45,834 nucleotides of DNA from Verrucomicrobiota bacterium (GTDB lineage Bacteria; Verrucomicrobiota; Verrucomicrobiia; Limisphaerales; JACDHS01), in contig JACDHS010000025.1 in the NCBI GenBank assembly GCA_013820875.1, positions 1-45,834 on the forward strand, in the 5' to 3' direction. The notes beneath the pieces are model-generated. The model had not been told where the DNA came from, ran no database searches, and was given only the letters and a program-made list of their open reading frames with translations. The translations under genes and the position numbers were made by a program. Below are positions 42,847-45,834 of the stretch, piece by piece (position 1 is the stretch's first letter; every line of letters begins with the position of its first letter).

Positions 42847-44100
42847 CTACGGTTTTAGAGCGCGTGATTTTTCAACGCGCTGATAGATTTCGTCGAAAAT
42901 TTTCCCATCACCATCCACCGCCACGATGTGGCGTTGATCGGGGTAGAGCGTTACGAGATACATGTGACGAATTGCCCCGGCCTTCGCCAGATACCAGGTG
43001 GTGTCCGCAGGATGGGTTTCGCGCAATCGAACACCCCATGCCCCATCCCCCAGGTAAGTCACTCCTTCCATATCCACTTTTCCGTTGCGTATCGGGTGAG
43101 TTCGCTTGAACGCGTGCTCGTGATTTTCGAATGAGATTTTCACGCCATGTTTTTCAAACAGAGGTGACCAATGTTCGCGAATGGCTGCACTGATGTGCCC
43201 GTTTTCACCGCCGTCAAAAGACCTGACGGAGGGGTACCCCGGAATATGATAAACGGGGAAGAGATGCGGGACTCGTTTGCGTTTGGAAAGCGTTTGCTCA
43301 AGCCATTTCGTTTGCGCTCCGGCCACCGGGCGGGTGTGTTGTGAATCAAGCAACAAGAGCGTCATATAGTTGCCGAAATCAAGGTGGTTATAACCTTGTT
43401 TTCCCGGCATGGCGAACAAGGCGTAAAATCCCAGTGCGTCCGCGGGTGTCTTGTCCCAGAAACCGACCACTTCATGGTTTCCGATCGTGACCAGGTGCGG
43501 AATCAAGCGACCATCCGGAGCCACGGCAAGTTGCTTCCATGAATCGAAATAATCATACCAGCGTTGCACATTATCCTTGTCGGAGTTTTTGCCGCCCACC
43601 GCGTAGGCCAGATCGCCTCCCAGCACGACAAACGCTGGATCCAGTTTCGCGGCGAGCGCATTCATCTGGTCCATCAAGTCGCGTTGATGATAAACGTCTC
43701 CGCCAGAGATAAATCGGACCGGCTTTTTAAGATCCAGCGGCATGGTGCGAAACTTGTATTCCCTGGCGTTCCCGGTGAAACGGAAGAGGTAATAAGTGTC
43801 GGCAGTGAGCTTCGTCAGTTCCACCGTGTGAATGATGCGCGTGGAATAAGGCATCGGTTCACTGGATCCTTTGGCTGTGCTCCAACTGCCACCTTCCAAC
43901 TTCTTGAACTGCAGTTCAGAGCGACCGGTTGCATCCAACGTGTGCCATTGAATGGTCATCGTCGTGCTCGGATCGCGTTGCCAGGAAAGGTAAAGGGCAG
44001 GGGGATCAAACTCGTTCGTTTGAGCCGTGCCGGGATAAGCGGTGGCGAAAAGGAATGCCGCGAGTAAGCCCAGGCGGGAGATGGCAAAAATGTTTTTCAT
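42847..44100 (-). CDS. purple-acid-phosphatase-like metallophosphoesterase
   Basis: This protein of about 417 residues has a Sec signal peptide (about 1-26). A fibronectin-type N-domain (about 35-115; WQRDPSTTMTIQWHT) precedes the metallophosphoesterase domain. The metal-binding blocks are FISGGDVYHQ, VVLGGDLAYAVGG, TIGNHEVVG, VYHIPGYPS and SFENHEHAFKRTHP. In typical purple acid phosphatases the last block is GHxHxYxR; here Gly is Asn and Tyr is Phe. It should be an exported phosphatase of unknown substrate. The ATG at 44100 is preferred over 44112. It lies 26 bp after the M20 peptidase stop on the same strand, so the two may be cotranscribed. Confidence 0.85.
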   Translation of the reverse strand: MKNIFAISRLGLLAAFLFATAYPGTAQTNEFDPPALYLSWQRDPSTTMTIQWHTLDATGRSELQFKKLEGGSWSTAKGSSEPMPYSTRIIHTVELTKLTADTYYLFRFTGNAREYKFRTMPLDLKKPVRFISGGDVYHQRDLMDQMNALAAKLDPAFVVLGGDLAYAVGGKNSDKDNVQRWYDYFDSWKQLAVAPDGRLIPHLVTIGNHEVVGFWDKTPADALGFYALFAMPGKQGYNHLDFGNYMTLLLLDSQHTRPVAGAQTKWLEQTLSKRKRVPHLFPVYHIPGYPSVRSFDGGENGHISAAIREHWSPLFEKHGVKISFENHEHAFKRTHPIRNGKVDMEGVTYLGDGAWGVRLRETHPADTTWYLAKAGAIRHMYLVTLYPDQRHIVAVDGDGKIFDEIYQRVEKSRALKP

Positions 44101-44126
44101 GAACAGGTGCAATCAGGGTCCGGAGA

Positions 44127-45356
44127 TCAGGCGGATTGCGCAAGGCGCAAGATAGCCAAGGTGTTTAATGCCGCTTTGGGAATAATTGAGGTGACATCAA
44201 TGTACTCCTGCTCCTTGGAGCCATCGGCGCTTTGTTCTGAGCAATGACCATTATCGCCATTGGGCCCGAGACCATCGAGCACCGGCATGACATGGCAGAT
44301 AAAATTGCCATCACTGATTCCGCCGCGCTCCTCGCGAACGACCCTTAATCCCAGTTCGCTGCTGACTTCGCTGAAAATGGAAAACAATCTGTCCGTGCCA
44401 TTGTTGCGTGGCCAGGGCGGAGATTCCTGGGTCACTTCAATTTTTACTTCAGATGGATGTCCATCTTCCGCGCTGCAAACGGATCCTTTTCCGCTGAGAG
44501 CCAGGAGTTTTTCGATGCCGCAATTATAAATCTCCCGTTCAAATGTGCGAAGTTCACCTTCGGCGGTTGCAAAGTGAGGAACCCGGTTGATCACCGTGCC
44601 GCCTGTGACAGTGGCGACGTTGAAGGTAAGTTGTTTCGAATAATCGGTGAGAGCGGCCACTTTCTGAATCGTTTCAGAAAGCTGCACAATCGCATTGGCC
44701 CCGCGTTCATGATGGCTGCCGGCATGGGCAGCGCGACCTTCCACGCTGATGCGATACACCGCGCGACCTTTGCGGGCTGTCACAAGCGAAAAGGCATTTC
44801 CCGTGCGTGCGCCTGCTTCGAATACCAGTGCCGCCAGGGCATCCGCTCCAAGCCGTTCAATACAAAGCTTCCCGAAATCGTGGGACATCACTTCTTCGGA
44901 GGAGTTGAGCAGGATGACCCAGGTGATTTCCTCGAACACATCCGGAGCAAATTTCTGCAAGGCGGTGAGGACAAGGTGAATCATCGTGGTGCCGCCTTTG
45001 ATGTCCTCGGTGCCGGGTCCATAAATTTTGTCACCGGCAACGCGCCATTGGAAATTGTTTTTAATTTCCTCCTCTGGCGGAAACACGGTGTCGAGATGGG
45101 AGATGAGTCCGATCACTTTGGTCCCGGTTCCTTTGCGTGTCATGACCAGGTGATCACCATAATCAGGATGAAGGGATGGAACAAAATCGGCATTGAAACC
45201 GAACGGAGCAAAAGCTTCCGCGGTCATTTTGCCGAGTCGGCTCACCCCATCTTTATTGGTGGTGAAGCTATTGATCTCGACCATGCTTTTCAGCAATTCA
45301 AGATTGGCAGGAAGTTGTTGCTGGAGAAATTCTTTGAGCGCAGCCGTATCAAGCAT
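44127..45356 (-). CDS. M20 family metallopeptidase (CPG2-like)
   Basis: From ATG 45356 the protein has 409 residues and no signal peptide. The two-zinc site is seen as SHLDTV (His87, Asp89), GPGTEDIKGG (Asp118), LLNSSEEV (Glu154, Glu155) and a terminal GPNGDNGHCSEQ histidine. A dimerisation lid lies at about residues 190-300 (RAAHAGSHHERGANAI). M20 enzymes of the glutamate-carboxypeptidase type remove C-terminal residues from acyl-amino acids or small peptides. The open frame reaches 45503, but the added 49 residues lack features. It is likely the first gene of a pair with the purple-acid-phosphatase-like gene. Confidence 0.88.
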   Translation of the reverse strand: MLDTAALKEFLQQQLPANLELLKSMVEINSFTTNKDGVSRLGKMTAEAFAPFGFNADFVPSLHPDYGDHLVMTRKGTGTKVIGLISHLDTVFPPEEEIKNNFQWRVAGDKIYGPGTEDIKGGTTMIHLVLTALQKFAPDVFEEITWVILLNSSEEVMSHDFGKLCIERLGADALAALVFEAGARTGNAFSLVTARKGRAVYRISVEGRAAHAGSHHERGANAIVQLSETIQKVAALTDYSKQLTFNVATVTGGTVINRVPHFATAEGELRTFEREIYNCGIEKLLALSGKGSVCSAEDGHPSEVKIEVTQESPPWPRNNGTDRLFSIFSEVSSELGLRVVREERGGISDGNFICHVMPVLDGLGPNGDNGHCSEQSADGSKEQEYIDVTSIIPKAALNTLAILRLAQSA

Positions 45357-45633
45357 GGTGCTTTGTGACAAAAGCCGGTTGAAGCGTCCATTAGAAAATG
45401 AAAATAGGCCTGCGAGAAAGGGGTGGAGTCGCCGCTCCACCCTGACTTTTGCCCTTAGGCACTCAAGTTTCATCGGCAACGTCCGGTGTTCGACCGCGAG
45501 CATTTATTCCACGGCGGGCTGTCTGGTTCCTTCTCCTCGGGGGAGAAGGTTAGGATGAGGGCGAGCCAAAACATTCATCGAATCCATTCATTTCGGAAAT
45601 TACTTATGGCAATCGCTATAGATGGAAGGTATC

Positions 45634-45751
45634 GCTGCCCTTCAGGCCTCAAACCCAGGCCATCGGCCCACTGCCATTTAGTTAAGGGCTGAAGGCCCGC
45701 CATGTGATAGCCCAGGTTGCAGCGAGTCAGACGAGCAAGGCCTGGGTTTAC
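45634..45751 (-). repeat. dispersed palindromic repeat, copy E (inverted)
   Basis: The core at 45682-45746 is the reverse complement of the repeat in copies A-D, including CCTTGCTCGTCTGACTCGCT, and it is closed by an outer 11-bp stem, AAACCCAGGCC (45651-45661) with GGCCTGGGTTT (45739-45749). GCCCTTCAGGCC-like hairpins flank it, as at the left edge of the window. The remaining 45357-45633 and 45752-45834 hold no gene I can support. Confidence 0.8.
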
Positions 45752-45834
45752 GGCGACAATTTTTCTGAGCCCTGTAGGGGCGACACTGTTTGTGCCCCCT
45801 CTTGGTCCCCTGAGAGTATAGGACAAGTATGTCG

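Noticed and set aside
44457-45368. 303-residue plus-strand frame
   Set aside because: It is antisense to the M20 peptidase gene, whose metal ligands are intact.
45575-45826. 83-residue minus-strand frame at the right edge
   Set aside because: It lies on the palindromic repeat copy E, and its sequence follows the repeat rather than any protein family.

Overview
The window looks like chromosomal DNA from a member of the Verrucomicrobiota, probably a Pedosphaera/Limisphaerales-like soil or freshwater bacterium. This is inferred from content, not from a search. The clues are an ARC ATPase/Dop pair of the pupylation type in a Gram-negative setting (lipoproteins, MCE/Mla lipid transport), two DUF1343/NamZ proteins, large secreted RCC1, propeller, BACON and FG-GAP proteins, many Tat or Sec signal peptides, and abundant palindromic intergenic repeats. 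I see no phage, plasmid, integrase, intact transposase or CRISPR genes.

Layout. 1-5.2 kb: housekeeping and exported enzymes (winged-helix regulator, ferritin-like protein, PQQ-type sugar dehydrogenase, exported beta-carbonic anhydrase, HpnA-like epimerase, TPR protein), then tRNA-Arg(ACG) on the minus strand. 5.5-9.5 kb: a three-gene operon, ARC-type AAA ATPase, Dop, and a DUF2071 protein. No Pup/UBact, PafA or 20S proteasome gene is visible beside it. 9.5-11.2 kb: GlsB-like membrane protein, small lipoprotein, two overlapping tiny basic ORFs, and a nine-copy 42-bp minisatellite. 11.2-14.2 kb: a minus-strand mlaE-mlaF-mlaD operon whose ATPase has lost nearly all catalytic motifs. 14.3-21.4 kb: J-domain protein, Tat-exported PhoD-like phosphatase, MoxR ATPase, membrane-anchored C39-like peptidase and a NamZ lipoprotein.

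21.4-33.5 kb is an accessory-looking block. Three very large secreted proteins have different N-terminal halves (YncE-like propellers, RCC1 repeats, BNR-like propeller) but share a C-terminal FG-GAP/VCBS-type module. An RCC1 pseudogene, four copies of a palindromic repeat and two long hairpin elements lie between them. 33.5-45.4 kb returns to ordinary genes: a GHL10 glycosidase (DigH-like), DUF421 and DUF2254 membrane proteins, MscS channel, DUF202 protein, AI-2E-family exporter, a Tat-signal DegT aminotransferase divergent from a second NamZ, a purple-acid-phosphatase-like enzyme and an M20 peptidase. The window ends in a fifth, inverted copy of the palindromic repeat.

Themes: cell-wall turnover (two NamZ plus GHL10), envelope lipid transport (Mla), envelope stress and osmotic membrane proteins, and targeted proteolysis (ARC/Dop). 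The observations most worth checking are the incomplete pupylation locus, the degenerate MlaF, the covarying palindromes of the minisatellite, and the shared C-terminal module of the giant secreted proteins.
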